This document shows positions 9,339-21,062 of a stretch of DNA of 53,437 bases, one piece after another. The translations under genes and the position numbers were made by a program. Origin of the DNA: Entamoeba invadens IP1 (Eukaryota; Evosea; Mastigamoebida; Endamoebidae); assembly GCF_000330505.1 (NCBI RefSeq), contig NW_004191893.1, positions 57,365 to 110,801 on the forward strand, written 5' to 3'. Numbering within the stretch: the first letter of the stretch is position 1; each line of letters opens with the position of its first letter. A model generated the notes under the pieces. The model saw nothing but the letters and a program-made list of their open reading frames with translations. It was not told where the DNA came from and made no database searches.

Positions 9339-9665
9339 TTACAATTCATGCGTGTTGAGTCGAGCATTTGCTGGCTTTGAAGTTTGTTTGAGTTGTTGGT
9401 CTTCATAGAAAAGGAGCATAGTCTCATATCTGTCTTCTTCTGAGATGAAAGTGAGAGGTTCAACTAGTACTTGCGACCGACTTGCACTTTTAGTTCTTCT
9501 CATCTCGCGCAGTGTATTGAGATCTTCGAGTTTATCGAAGATGTCTTCTTCCTTCAATGATTTAATAGTTGAGTTAGGTAAGAGTGTTGGACTTAAAGAG
9601 TTCACAACAGGCATTTCGCAATTTCTTGAATGTGGTCTAATGACGCAGACGGCGCTTTTTCTCAT
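9339..9665 (-). CDS. Small hypothetical protein
   Basis: This is a 108-residue frame from ATG 9665, richer in GC than its surroundings and with balanced codon use, so probably a real gene. The protein is polar with a central acidic-helical stretch (KEEDIFDKLEDLNTLREM) and a second (SEEDRYETMLLFYEDQQL). It has no signal peptide or membrane segment and no family I recognise. Confidence 0.5.
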   Translation of the reverse strand: MRKSAVCVIRPHSRNCEMPVVNSLSPTLLPNSTIKSLKEEDIFDKLEDLNTLREMRRTKSASRSQVLVEPLTFISEEDRYETMLLFYEDQQLKQTSKPANARLNTHEL

Positions 9666-10503
9666 GTTAATTTGAATAAAATTTTAGTTGTATGAGTTTA
9701 AATAGTCTTCAGTTATTTGAAGTCCAATCATACTCTTTGAGATGTTTTGTGTGTATTTATTAATAACTTATTATAACGCCTTAAATCCATCACTTCAAAA
9801 AAACATTGAAGAAAAACTCAGAGCGTTTTATCTCATTTGGTGTCCACTTTTCTATTAATTATATGAATTAATTATATTTACTATAGTTATAGTTCAGTTT
9901 AAGAAGAACAGTGGTGTGGTGGTACAACACCATCGGTCGTGCTTTCAAAGACTCAGAAATGGAGAAATAACCCCCAAAACGCGAATTTAAAAGATGAAAA
10001 AATCTAAAAACAGTAGACTTAGAAATTACTTTGTGCGAAATGTTTCGCAAAACAAAATTGTAATATCGGGAAAACTCCCTTTGTGTAACTTTGATTGTTG
10101 ATTTGATGTTTATGTGGGTTTTATTTCAATTTCTCTGCACCTTTAAAATCACAAGTGGTAAGGGGTAATTCCTCTGTTTTTTGTGTGACGGTAAGATTTG
10201 TCATTACGTCTACAATTGCCAAATAAACGGGAAAATTGGTTAAAACATTTTGAAGTGAAATAACAAAATTTCAATTATAAAAAAATGTTTTTCTCGTTTG
10301 TCTAAAATTAAAAATCTCCCTTCATTCCGACCTTCAAAATAAAGTCGGCAACTTTTCCCGAAAATTAATGTAAAAGAAACTGCAATTTAAACGTATAATA
10401 TTTGACTCAATTAAAAAAAATCTATAAAAAATGTGGAAGTAATGTTCACTTTTATTTTTTTTGTGTTCTTTATTAATGGTTACTTTTATTAAAATAAATA
10501 GAA

Positions 10504-10545
10504 AAAAAAGGGTTGATTTTTTTTTTATGAAAAACCCTTTTTTCT
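10504..10545. repeat. Inverted repeat (11-bp perfect arms)
   Basis: AAAAAAGGGTT is followed, after a T-rich loop, by AACCCTTTTTT. It could form a stem-loop in either strand's transcript. Function unknown. Confidence 0.5.
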
Positions 10546-10576
10546 GATTTTGAATTGAAGAGAAAAGAAAAATAAC

Positions 10577-10604
10577 TAATAAAAGCCTATAAATAGGTTT
10601 TTAT
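10577..10604. repeat. Inverted repeat (12-bp arms, one mismatch)
   Basis: AATAAAAGCCTA pairs with TAGGTTTTTATT across a 4-nt loop. It lies 30 bp from the preceding hairpin in a gene-free region. Confidence 0.45.
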
Positions 10605-11681
10605 TAATTATTAATTAATTAAAACTTGGAGTAATTAATAATTGCTTTATAGTTTTGTTGTGAACATTTGTGAAGAAATTTCAAGTTTTCTTTGGGGTCA
10701 TTTCAAAATTCCATTGAAGAATGCAATTGTGGTTTGGATGTTTAACAATAAGTTCGAGTTTATTCAAATGTTGATTAAACTTTAAAATGTAATTATATAT
10801 ATTATTAAATATAATTTATTTGATTTGTAAAAACGAACATACAGTGGTTCATGTTGTGGGCGTTATAGAATTATGTCTTATTGAAAAAAATACTCGAACT
10901 ATCAATTTATTAATTAAATCAATTAATTTAATTAATTAATCAAAAAATCCAAGTATATAGTATAATTATAGAAAAACATTAACAAAAAATATTTAAAAAT
11001 GAAAAAAAAGTTTTCTACCACCTAAATTGTAAATTTTCCAAACTACAAAAATATAATACAACTGATTTAACAGAAAGTGGTTCCTGGTTCTGAATAAAAT
11101 TCACTTTATCGTAAATATTCTGAAGCTCATCCTTTTCGAGCTCTTTTGTAATTTATATTATGATTTAAACTGTATCTTCATCACATCATCATATTTTCGA
11201 ATTTGTTTGTTCTTTAGTTTAATTATTTGTTATTCGTATATTAATATAGATATAACTTAATAATAGTTATAACATATTTCTTTATTATCGATCGAAATTT
11301 ATTATTTTCATGACTTTATTAAATATAATAATAATAATAACCATCAATAATATATGATTTGATTATAATTAATTATAATTAAAAATATTATTATTTATTA
11401 AAAAATATTTAACTAATAGATTTACTAATATTTAATTAATATAAAGTATTGTACGTTTATAATACAATATTAAAATTTAACTATTTAAAAATTATATGAT
11501 TTTTTATTTCAGTTGTTAAATTTTTTTATCTAATCACAAATTAGATTATTTATTAAATTTAAATGTTATGTTTTATAACAAGCCATATATAATATTTATA
11601 TAGTATAACAAACCATTAATTATAGTACATAGAATAAAAAAAAGAAAACAAAAGCAATGAATGACAAAGAATGGAAAACAG

Positions 11682-14047
11682 CTATACAACCCTTTGTGCT
11701 TTTGTGTATTCATCATATGTAAGTCTAAGTGAGTAATTAAATTGATCTCTCTGTGATTGGTTTTCAAGTGTAATAATTTGTGATTTTTTCTTTTTCTCGT
11801 CATAAAAGAAAATGTCATTCTCGGACAATGCTGGTGGTAAATAAATAACAATTTATAATAAATAAACTATCAAATAAACAAAAAATGAGAGAAGATTGTG
11901 TTGGCGGAATGAAAAAACAGATAAGCGGTAAAATTGTTGTAATTAAACCAATAAAAAAACAAACAATTCTCCTCCTTTTTCGACAACTCGTGGAAGATTG
12001 TGCCGATCGGGTAAAACTCAAAGACTGTCTTCTTGACATCGTTACGGAGAATACCGTCTTTGAAAATGAACAGGTCGATTTTGTTGTTGCCTATGGCGGC
12101 ACCTTTGGTACCCGCGTGATATGCGACGAACCTGTCGGGTGTTGTGAAGTATTTGTAGACTGTATTTGTAGCGATCACGGGCTTGTTGCTCTTGTATATT
12201 TGGTCGAGGTACTCGTAGCGCTTGACGTAGAAAAATTTTGATTTGAAAATCAACTCGTTGATTGAAGTGTTCATATCTTTGTAAGACACGATTGTTGCAC
12301 TGAGAACTTTATGGAGCTTGCTCTCCTTTTGCACATCTTTCAAAATAGTCGAAAGAAGTAACTCGTACCTGCAAATACGCTGTGTTGGTGCAAAGTACAA
12401 ATCCGCGAATTGTCGGATGTTTTGGTCGATACAGTTCTCGAGACGGGCGTTCACCATCTTCCTCAACTTGTTTGTGCCTTCGATGAAGTCATTGATCGTC
12501 GAGGAGAGCGACGTGTAATGTGCTACAAATGGTAGGAATGTGTTTGACAAATTAATAGTCCCTAACCCATTGACAAAACTGTAGTACTTCAAAACAACTG
12601 AAAGAACAACTTCTTCCAATTTTTCGGTCGACTCCTTCGTGGGATTTTTCTCGTCACCTTTCTTTTTCGTTGTCTCTTCACCAAAGTCCAACAATTCGTA
12701 GTAGAGCGGCTCAAGCTCAAGACACATCCCACTGATGGACCCAACCAACCCATCTAGTGGCTCAAAGAGCAAATAGTCCTGGTGCTTCAAAAGAGCCATC
12801 TCATTTCGGATATACACTTCAAAATGCTTTTGGAAGATTTGGAGCCGTGCGCAGAACATGAATTCGGTGAATACCAACTCGGCGGTGTGCATCATAATGT
12901 CGCTGCCAGTTATCTTCTTCCCATCGCGATTTTTTGGCACAAATTTGATCTTTGTCTCGGGGTCGTCGTCGGTGATAAAACTCTCGTACTTTCTTAAAAA
13001 GTCGTTTTGTGCTATTTCCGGTGCTTTTGGTGTTTCCTCGAGTTCGCACCCGCGTGCTGACATCGACATTTTTTCATTTTTGTTTTCTTTGTCGTTTTTA
13101 GAATTCTCTTCTAACGAGTCTGAGTGAGGAGAAACCGATTCAAATGACGCCATCCGCGGTGTTGACGTTTTTTTGAAAAACGACGAACCCTTTATTTCAG
13201 AAGCTTCTTTCATCGATTGTTGATGTTTCTCCGAACGCGAGTTGGGCGTTTTGGGGGAATACATTCCAGATGTCGAACCCACAGACGCGCGCTGTTGTTG
13301 AGAAATATACTTTGTCATATTCAAGGAGGAGTGTGCTGGTGTGGGGGACTGTCCTTTAATACCGTTTTCGCTGTTATCAGATTTTGGCGATATTGGGTCT
13401 GGGAATTCACGAGAAGAGACTTTGGAAGAGGAGCTGCTGAGTTGTATCGATTTCACCTTTTTGATTTTGGATATCTTCACATTCTCAGGGCTTTCGCTCT
13501 TCTTTACGGGTTTGTCGTGTGTTTCTTGGGTGTCCACCTTTGTTGGAGTAGTTGGCAAGTCGATATCAAAACTCTTTGAAGCCGCAGTGGGAACGTCCGA
13601 GTATTTTCTTTGAGAAAAAGGAATTGGTTTAGGTTTGATTTCTGCTGGTTTTTGCTCTGGTTTAGTTGCTCTGTGAATTGGGAGTTGCGGCAAAATTTTA
13701 GGAGGAGGTGGAGCTGGTTGTGTGCGTGGTTTAACTCCTGGAGGGAGAGAGGGGAGAGGAGCGATTGGTTGATCTTTCTGAGATTGTTGAGGCTTAAGTG
13801 ATTGAGAGCTGTGAAGAGAATTTTTGATCGGTTCAGACTTTTGTAAGGGAGTCTTTTTTGTAGGTATTGGTTGAGGTTCTGGTCTTTGTGGAGTTGAAGG
13901 TATTGATGGAGTTTTTTGAATTGGTTTTGTGTCTTGCGATTTTGATAAGACAACAGGAGTTGATGGGACGACCTTTTGTTTTGGTGGTTTTGGGAGTGGA
14001 GCAACGGATGTTGCTGATTTTTGAGGAAGGTTATAAATTGCAGACAT
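11682..14047 (-). CDS. RhoGEF: proline-rich region, DH and PH domains
   Basis: RhoGEFs load GTP onto Rho/Rac to drive actin remodelling. Exon 1 is 14047-11965 and exon 2 is 11830-11682, with an intron of 134 bp (GTTTGT to CCACCAG), giving 743 residues. Residues 1-165 are proline-rich (SLPPGVKPRTQPAPPPPK) and could bind SH3 domains. Residues 165-360 are Ser-rich and charged, probably disordered. The DH domain spans about 385-600, including TAELVFTEFMFCARLQIFQK and LYFAPTQRICRYELLLSTIL (the conserved helix with the P-x-QR-x2-RY motif). The PH domain spans about 620-735. The splice restores the PH strand LSENDIFFYDEKKK. A Rho GTPase lies 20 kb away, with no sign that they are linked. Confidence 0.9.
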
Positions 14048-14839
14048 TTGCAGTCCAAGTTTGAATTACCAATTTTTCAGTGTCGAAAAAGAAGAAAATT
14101 AGTGGGTATACTCTATACTATTGTATATAGTATATTTTCTAATATCTTTGTGTATTCAAACAAACGAAAGGGATACATTAGTTTATTGTATTATAAATTC
14201 TAGTTTCAATCAAAACTCGTTTTTTTCATACAACATTTAAGTTTCTTTGTTCGATACATTCCCGTGGTGATAAGTGATAATCGTGGAACACAGACACTTT
14301 TTTAGCAAGACCAAACCTTTGAATTAAAAAATGAATCGACCATCTTTAGGTTGTCAAATCATTTATGAACTTCGTGTTTTAAAGAGTGACTTTTGGACAA
14401 TAAAAAGGCAAAAAATTGATTGGAGTAAAAAGAGTGAATGACAGAATGAACAGATGGTAAACATTATTTACTATCTGTTTTAACGGAGATTTCAGACTTA
14501 TTATAACAAATAATTCATTTCAAGAAAAAGTAGAGGAGATCTTGAATTGTATCATTTTTTAGTCTGCTTGTATTAAACAAATTCGGGATCACCGCACATA
14601 GTTTTATATAATATTGTATGGTATATAACAAATGCTATATTTATAATTTAAGTAAGCTAATTTGAACCAGCTGAGATCAATCAGTTTCTTGCTTGAAAGT
14701 ATTTAAAGACTCAATTTTATATATAATAAACTATAAATAGTAACTTATACTTAAAATAGAACTTTATTAGTACATTGAAACCATAACAAACTAATGACTT
14801 GAAAGGAAAAACAGAAGGAATCAACTTGGAAATCACACG
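14048..14839. other. Divergent spacer between RhoGEF and phospholipase
   Basis: No gene seen. It holds a consensus TATA element at 14699-14708, annotated separately. Confidence 0.6.
14699..14708 (+). promoter_or_regulatory. Consensus Entamoeba TATA element
   Basis: GTATTTAAAG exactly matches the published E. histolytica TATA consensus GTATTTAAA(G/C). It is about 130 nt before the phospholipase ATG (14840), farther than usual, so the 5' UTR would be long or the match may be chance. Confidence 0.4.
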
Positions 14840-16693
14840 ATGTTTCAAGCCGAAAATGAGAGTTCATTACAAGCAGATTACAATCCAAAACGATCAAAAC
14901 TTGTTATAAAAGAAGAGTCAACTGAATTATTAATACCAATGACACAAGCACAGTTACAAATTGCTTGTGAACATAAGTTTGTGAGACATATCGACATAAA
15001 TATAATTCATTCAGCAAGATCTGACTGAGAAGCAAAGTAGTTGAAGCGGAAAAGATACTCGACGAACATCCCGAATTACTTTCTAAGGAAGACATCAAAG
15101 GAAATACCCCACTCATGACAGCTATTAAAAATAACGCTAAAGAGATGGTCTTGCTGTTACTAAGTTGTGGCGAGTGCAGGTTGGACCACATCAACATTTT
15201 TGGAGAAAACATATTACACTTCTTAACATTTGCAACAGTAACAAAAGAGGATGAGATGATGCATTTACTTGCGAAGAAATTGTTGGAGGAGTACCCATTT
15301 TTCATTAATTATAAGAACAAGGGTGGAGAAACTCCACTCCACCTTGCTGTGCAAAATAACAACGTTGAAATCGCAAAAATGCTCATTGGAAAAGGAGCAA
15401 AGAAAGAGGAGAGGAATGTGTGTGGATATACTCCTGTTGATTACGCTGTGTTTTATCAACGAGATGAAATTGTGGAGTTGCTTAAAGATGGTCCGGTTGT
15501 GGAAGTCGTGAAAGAAACGGAGGAGAAGAAAGAAGTGAAAGTTGAGACAAAAGACTTAAAAGAAACTGAGTTGAAGACACCCCAACCAAACCAATCCTCT
15601 GAAAAACAAGAGACATCGTTTTTTAATCTGTTCAAACGTAAAGAGAACCACAGTGTATCACCACAAATGAACTACAGAAAGATGGTGTCTTCACTTGTCT
15701 TAGACCCCGTTATCACCTCAACAACACTCGACTCTTTCAACGCCAAAAAGAAGTTCCGAATGATTTCAATTGATGGTGGAGGATCGAAGTGTATATTACA
15801 GTCATTGATTTTAGCAAGACTGGTGAAAAAGTTTCCCGAGTTAATCGAGTCGACCAATTTGTTCTGTGGAGTCTCTGCAGGAAGTTTTGTGTGTGCAGAT
15901 TTGGCAATGGGTATCCGCCCTGCGGATGTTGCACAGCTGATGATTGAAATGAGCAAACACATGTTTCAAAAGAAGTCGCGTGGGTATACAGAGGCGTTGT
16001 ATTCCAACGAGTACATTATTGATGTGGCTCATGCGACTTTTGGTGATAAAAAGCTGAGTGATTTAAAACGAGGTGTTCTTGTCAACTCGTTTCAGTTTGA
16101 CACGGGGAAGAACGACCCCAAACGAAGTTGCAAAGCATGTGTATTCAACAACTTTATTCCAGGATATGATTGTAAGATTGCAGACGCGACTTTAAGGTCA
16201 TCTGCCGCTGTTGGATACTTCCCACCATACGATGGAGGATACGCCGATGGAGGTATTTTTGAGAACAACCCTTCTGTGTGTGCATTTCCATTTGTGTTTG
16301 GTGAGAGAGGACTTGGCATTGAAATGAAGAATACAGTGTGCTTGTCATTATCCTCGGGAAGACCCCCAGTGTCATACATTGACTCCGATAAATACACAGA
16401 CGTGGGGATGTTACAGTTGTTACCCATTTGTATGGATGGATTCTTTTTGAGCAGGGTTTGTTTGTTGTAATTGTCCTTTCTGGTGTCTTAAAAGAAACGA
16501 AATAACATCATAGAAAGCAATGGCGGACGTCACCGGGAACGGATTTTTGGGTGAGAGGTACTTCCGATTCGACCCGGTTTTATTTGAAAATTTGGACTTG
16601 GACTGCGCAGATGCAGTCCCGAAAATAATCCAAATTGGAGAGACGGTCGACCTCGCACCAATAGAAGATTGGATTGTCAAATATTGGTTATAG
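14840..16693 (+). CDS. Ankyrin-repeat patatin-like phospholipase (iPLA2-like)
   Basis: This predicted calcium-independent phospholipase A2 or acyl hydrolase combines ankyrin repeats with a patatin domain. Exons are 14840-14976, 15030-16455 and 16514-16693, with introns of 53 and 58 nt, both starting GTTTGT; the protein has 580 residues. Ankyrin repeats occupy about 45-175 (GNTPLMTAIKNNAKEMV, GGETPLHLAVQNNNVEIAKM, GYTPVDYAVFYQRDEIVELL). A Lys/Glu-rich linker runs to about 255. The patatin domain follows, with the oxyanion loop SIDGGGSKCI, nucleophile elbow GVSAGS and the Asp of YADGGIFENNPS, so the Ser-Asp dyad is intact. Exon 3 supplies the helical C-terminus. The architecture mirrors animal PNPLA9, with few repeats. 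Confidence 0.9.
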
Positions 16694-16912
16694 TCGTAAC
16701 ACATTGTGTTTCACATTTTTGTCGCATTTCAATCATTTCGTTCCACCATTTTAATCAGATTGAGAGAATGATGAATTAATTAAATAGTATTAATTACGGA
16801 AACTATATAACATAAACTATATAGATTAATATATTAATAATATGATATAATAATATGATAATAAAAATAAAAAAATAATTTTGAAAAAAGAAAATCAAAC
16901 GAATTGTTCGGA

Positions 16913-17869
16913 ATGAAACCGACTAATATGGTTGTGTGTGTTGAAAAAGCGATGAATGAGATTAAACAAGAAATGGGAGATTTAAAGAATGAATTTGATG
17001 AGTCGAACAAACCATTAAAAGAATTATTAAAAACTATTACGATACTATTGCCAAAAGAAATGAACACCCCGAAATCAATCTCAACAACAGACATCAAAGA
17101 AATCATTAACTCGTATTCGTGTACTAAAAAATATAACACGTTTTTGTCGAACCGTTTTGAATTACTTAAATTTGAAGCGAAAAAAGTTGGCCATTTTTAT
17201 TCACAAATTTTTGTTGTTCAATTTATTGACAAAACTTTTTCTCTGCCAACCGAAACGGCAAAACGTCTCTTCAAAGATTTTGATTATAAAAACGAAAAAG
17301 TTTTAGTCAAAAAATTAGATTTTGATTCAACAGGATTTCCTTATGTTTTGAAACAGCTGAGAAATGAGTCTTTTGTTATTAGTCCTGAACTATTAAAACC
17401 TACAACATGTATGTTTAACTTTTTCAACATTCCAATCTCGCAAAGAATTGATTTGTTGACAACAAAAATCATCACATCACCTTGTGATTGTCGGGTGGAA
17501 CGGAAAACTTCATTTATCAAAATTTACAACCCGACACAGTATGACGGTACAGTTACTTTTGAGGAATTAATAAAAAGTTTTATTTTCAGTTCCAATGCTA
17601 TGGGATTGTTTTTGGGTGTTGGAGAGTCACTGAACAATTGTGTAAACGTCGACACAAACAACTCTTGTTTATCCAATGAAGACAACGAATTGAAAGAACT
17701 TAAAATACAAAAAGGAATGAAAACTCAAATCATATTGAATGATCAAAAAGTTTCAGTGTTGCAAAACGGTAAAGTTTTGGCTTCGATTAGAACAAGGTTG
17801 ACATGTGGTAACATCTTTGTTTCATTTGGTAAAGGAAATGATGTGGTAATGTATGAACTAATAAATTAA
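16913..17869 (+). CDS. BTB/T1 (KCTD)-like domain protein, unknown function
   Basis: The protein has 318 residues from ATG 16913; an in-frame TTG at 16904 is less likely. Residues 15-90 are helical and charged. Residues about 100-170 resemble a BTB T1/KCTD tetramerisation fold (FSLPTETAKRLF, then KLDFDSTGFPYVLKQLRNES, like the KCTD ID-RDG-x2-F-x2-ILNYLR strand-helix). The C-terminal 140 residues look beta-rich (VLQNGKVLASIRTRL) and may be a jelly-roll, uncertain. A shorter relative lies at 22085-22606 on the other strand. Family assignment is by eye; a structural search would decide it. Confidence 0.7.
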   Translation: MKPTNMVVCVEKAMNEIKQEMGDLKNEFDESNKPLKELLKTITILLPKEMNTPKSISTTDIKEIINSYSCTKKYNTFLSNRFELLKFEAKKVGHFYSQIFVVQFIDKTFSLPTETAKRLFKDFDYKNEKVLVKKLDFDSTGFPYVLKQLRNESFVISPELLKPTTCMFNFFNIPISQRIDLLTTKIITSPCDCRVERKTSFIKIYNPTQYDGTVTFEELIKSFIFSSNAMGLFLGVGESLNNCVNVDTNNSCLSNEDNELKELKIQKGMKTQIILNDQKVSVLQNGKVLASIRTRLTCGNIFVSFGKGNDVVMYELIN

Positions 17870-18194
17870 TTTGTTTTACTAGTAGTTTAGTTTAGTACAT
17901 TATTTCAAATGGTATAAATTTTATTAATATTGGAATTAATAAATTTTTACTATTTTTTAAACGGCACAGTTTTTACTAGAAAATAATTTATTTTACTATA
18001 ATTATAACAAAATAATAGAATTTTGAACAATTCAGTTACTTTTATTATTTTAATTAAATCATTTTCAGATATATTTAAATTATCGATTGAAATTAATAAT
18101 ATATAGTAAATGTCTTGGAATGACAACTTGTGATTGAAAGTGTGGAACGAAAGTTTATTTGAGCCGAGAGAATTCGTGTACATTTTCGAGAGAT
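17870..18194. other. Short AT-rich spacer
   Basis: No feature seen apart from possible promoter sequence for the downstream gene. Confidence 0.5.
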
Positions 18195-19255
18195 ATGGAA
18201 AAAGACTTTCTTGAACGAAGGCAAAGGTCTAAGGAATTCTTAAAATACATGAATGAGGAGTTCCGAAAGGAACTCGAGAACGAAATTGAAAAGCCTGAAT
18301 GGAAAAAACTGAAAGGAATGTTTGATGGGAAGGAATACAAATTCAATGGGAACGAAGTTGTTGAGGAGATATTGCACCTACCACGTTTGTCTGTATAATA
18401 AATACTATTGGCAATTAACTGAAAGGAGTGGGACGACTCGATGTGGTAGTACAAATAAGTCACGTTTGCGTGAATAAAGAGTGCCTGAAAGGCACACAAT
18501 TTCGTGCGACTGAATTTGCTGGAAAAGTTATCAAAGTGGGTCGCGATGTATCGAGTTGCAGAGTTGACAATTTTGTTATTGGAAGAGATTTGGCACAAAA
18601 CTGCTTCAAAGAAATTGTTGTTACCAATTTCGAAAACATCCAAAGAGAGGAAAAACACTCGCCAAATGACTTGATAAACACATTGGGGAATATGAGCACT
18701 GCTGTGTTGCCATATGAAACATTACAATACGTTACGGTCCGTCCATCGGATAACGTTTTAATTTTAGGCACTGGCGTTGTTGCCCAGAAGTTGTACGAAA
18801 TGTTGGACGACAAACATATTCGCTCGTTTATCGTTGTTCCTGATAAAATGGTCCGTAAGTACACTACAATGGGATACAATGCCGTTTCAATCCAGGTTGT
18901 GGACGAGGTGTTTGTCGACAAAGCAGATGTGATCTTTGACATGAGCAATAAATTTGAAGTGTTGGATAACATCAGGACGTCAACTACTTACATTTATTTA
19001 AACTGTGACAACCCACTTGGCGATCATTTGAGGGAAAACGAAACACGTGTACTATCAGACGTTAAAGGACATGCAACTTTCATGTCGGTCAAATGCCCAT
19101 CAAACAGTGAAGCGTTTTTCAAAAGCCACAACAAAGCTAAGTATCTCCTGAGACCGCACATCCACTCGGTTGTCAACATAGTTGATAAGAAGCTTGTTCT
19201 TGAAGTTCTCATAGCGCAGCAACAAGAGGATGAGACGGTTATTATTTGTTTGTGA
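18195..19255 (+). CDS. Medium-chain dehydrogenase/reductase-like protein, divergent
   Basis: Exons 18195-18384 and 18426-19255 (41-nt intron, GTTTGT to GAAAG) give 339 residues. The first 50 residues are a charged helix (DFLERRQRSKEFLKYMNEEF), not normal for the family. The rest follows the MDR fold: a GroES-like half (VCVNKECLKGTQFRATEFAGKVIKVGRDV, with ATEFAG matching the usual G-x-E-x-AG) and a nucleotide-binding half whose glycine motif reads VLILGTGVVAQKLYEML. The catalytic-zinc Cys and His are not in their normal places, so it is probably a zinc-free, quinone-reductase-type or non-enzymatic member. Substrate unknown. Confidence 0.75.
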
Positions 19256-20220
19256 TGTTTAAATATTCAAAATATATATTATGTTTGTTATGATTTGTAA
19301 TTTTCGATTTAACCAATTTTCTTTTCGAGTTATTTGACAACTTATTTTATAAATGCTTGAAAACGAGATTCAATTTCAGCTATTGATTTGATTTATAAGA
19401 ATAATTAAACTATTTTTTAAAAATAACGTTTTTTATAATATTTTAATGTTGTGTTTCTTCTATATTTTCGTTATAATTTTTTAATTTTTAATAAAAATCA
19501 CACCTAAATTTATTTATTTTTTAGAAATATATCTTATGTAGGAAGTCAGTCTTCTGTCCTCCCATTAAAATGATAAAAAAAACTAATATTAAATTAAAGC
19601 ACTAATTTATAATGATATTTTTACAAAATATGTGTTTTATTAAAATTTAAATTATTAAAAATTATATATAATAATACAACAAACTAATTTTTATAATCTA
19701 AAAGATTTCATATAATAAAAATACTATTTATTTTAATATTATTATAATAAAAATGATTATTTATATTAGATAATAATAGTTAATTATATTGATTTAATAT
19801 GGTTTCAGAATATTAGTTTTAGTTAATAAAAAAGAAAATCTTTTAATTGGAGATTTGTTTTATTTATGAAACTATACTATATTAATATACTTATGATTAC
19901 CGATTTTATTTTTGTCTGTGTTAATACAAAGACCTGAAGATTTCAGATAGCCGTTAGTCAATCTCAAATCTGGAACGATCAAATTTCTAATAAAATAACA
20001 ACAATTTGAAAACAAACTTCACAATTCGGGATACGTTTTTCTAAAAATACGACGCCATGATTTTATTTTCAAAGCCAAAAAAATGTACCAGCGATTAATA
20101 GTACATTTATTTCGAGTACTAGTAAAAAAGTATATTTACATCTTCACCAAAAAATCCATAATTTCTATCAAGAAAATGATTTGAGTCTCCAACTACAAAT
20201 ATTTTTCAAATCAATTATTG
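19256..20220. other. AT-rich spacer
   Basis: No gene seen. A small less AT-rich patch at 19537-19570 and a short stem (CTGAA/TTCAG) near 19934 are the only relief; neither fits a known RNA. Confidence 0.5.
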
Positions 20221-20718
20221 ATGTCCCTTTCACCCTCAACTGGCCCCGGTTCTCCATACTCTTCATATTCCACATCCCCCCGTTCTCAGTCTCCTTCTCT
20301 CAAGAAAGTTCGGAAGCAATACACTTTAACACGACGTCGTGAGATTTGGACGGACGAAGAGCATTCAAAGTTCGTTGAAGGGTTATCTTTATATCACAAA
20401 GATTGGCGTCGTATTCAACAACACGTGGCGACAAAAACGGTCGTTCAAGTCAGAAGTCACGCTCAAAAGTATTTTATGAAGCTTAACCAAAACGCTCCAC
20501 CTCAAACAACTTTCTTGGACGTCCCTAAACTCAATTTCCTCGACGAAAAACAAGATAAATTCTCGCCAATCGGAAGGTCTAACAGTTGCCCATCTTCCCC
20601 AAGAGCTCTCTCCCTTCTCGACAGATCACCTTCGGCTTTTTCCCCAATACAAAACTCCGCAAATTACGTCCAAATCGACGGGTTTCAACGTTTGTTTTTA
20701 CTGTACTATTCATTATAG
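20221..20718 (+). CDS. SHAQKYF-type single-repeat Myb transcription factor
   Basis: A DNA-binding protein of 165 residues from ATG 20221. A Ser/Pro-rich N-terminus is followed by one Myb/SANT repeat at about 38-87: IWTDEEHSKFVEGLSLYHKDW, then the recognition helix VVQVRSHAQKYF that defines the plant- and protist-type SHAQKYF class. The C-terminus is Ser/Pro-rich (RSNSCPSSPRALSLLDRSPS) with many SP dipeptides, likely kinase targets. Single-repeat SHAQKYF Mybs are a known expanded group in Entamoeba, and some are linked to stage conversion (established for the family). The target of this one is unknown. Confidence 0.93.
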   Translation: MSLSPSTGPGSPYSSYSTSPRSQSPSLKKVRKQYTLTRRREIWTDEEHSKFVEGLSLYHKDWRRIQQHVATKTVVQVRSHAQKYFMKLNQNAPPQTTFLDVPKLNFLDEKQDKFSPIGRSNSCPSSPRALSLLDRSPSAFSPIQNSANYVQIDGFQRLFLLYYSL

Positions 20719-21062
20719 TTTTAATTGGTTGAGTATGGTACAGTTTTAACACTTAGAGCAAAAACAGTTCCAGCCGTTTGCCGTGCCACCCTGTCAAACA
20801 AACTCATTCACTTTATATTAGGGGATGGCTTTTGTACCTTCTTTAATGGCGATGGGAAGGTGATGTGATAATAGACTTGTTTTTCAGTGTTTTGTCTACA
20901 TCAAAACATTAACAAGAACAAAAGGAGCAACTTTAGACGAACTCTTCATTCGAGCAAAAATACTCTTATTTAAACTAAAAATAAACTATATATTTTAACT
21001 TGAGTGATATAGTTTTAAATAATAATTAAAACCTAGTTTTATTTTTAATCAAAAAGTGTAAA

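Larger units (their letters stand above)
9666..11681. other. 2-kb gene-free AT-rich region
   Basis: No convincing gene seen. The part from about 9880 to 10350 is less AT-rich than the rest and could hold an unannotated RNA, but I see no tRNA, snRNA or box C/D or H/ACA layout. Two clear hairpins lie at 10504-10545 and 10577-10604. Confidence 0.5.

Noticed and set aside
9868..10380. Less AT-rich stretch tested for tRNA, U6, or box C/D RNA
   Set aside because: No cloverleaf, T-loop, or boxes in proper spacing; left as unannotated spacer.
11573..11851. 92-codon minus-strand frame
   Set aside because: It overlaps exon 2 of the RhoGEF in another frame; the RhoGEF frame completes a PH domain.
12318..13801. 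Several 60-120-codon plus-strand frames opposite the RhoGEF gene
   Set aside because: They mirror the strong coding frame on the minus strand; their translations are low in recognisable motifs and begin at arbitrary Met or TTG codons.
18155..18658. 167-codon minus-strand frame antisense to the dehydrogenase-like gene
   Set aside because: Crosses the intron of the sense gene and mirrors its charged helix; no support of its own.
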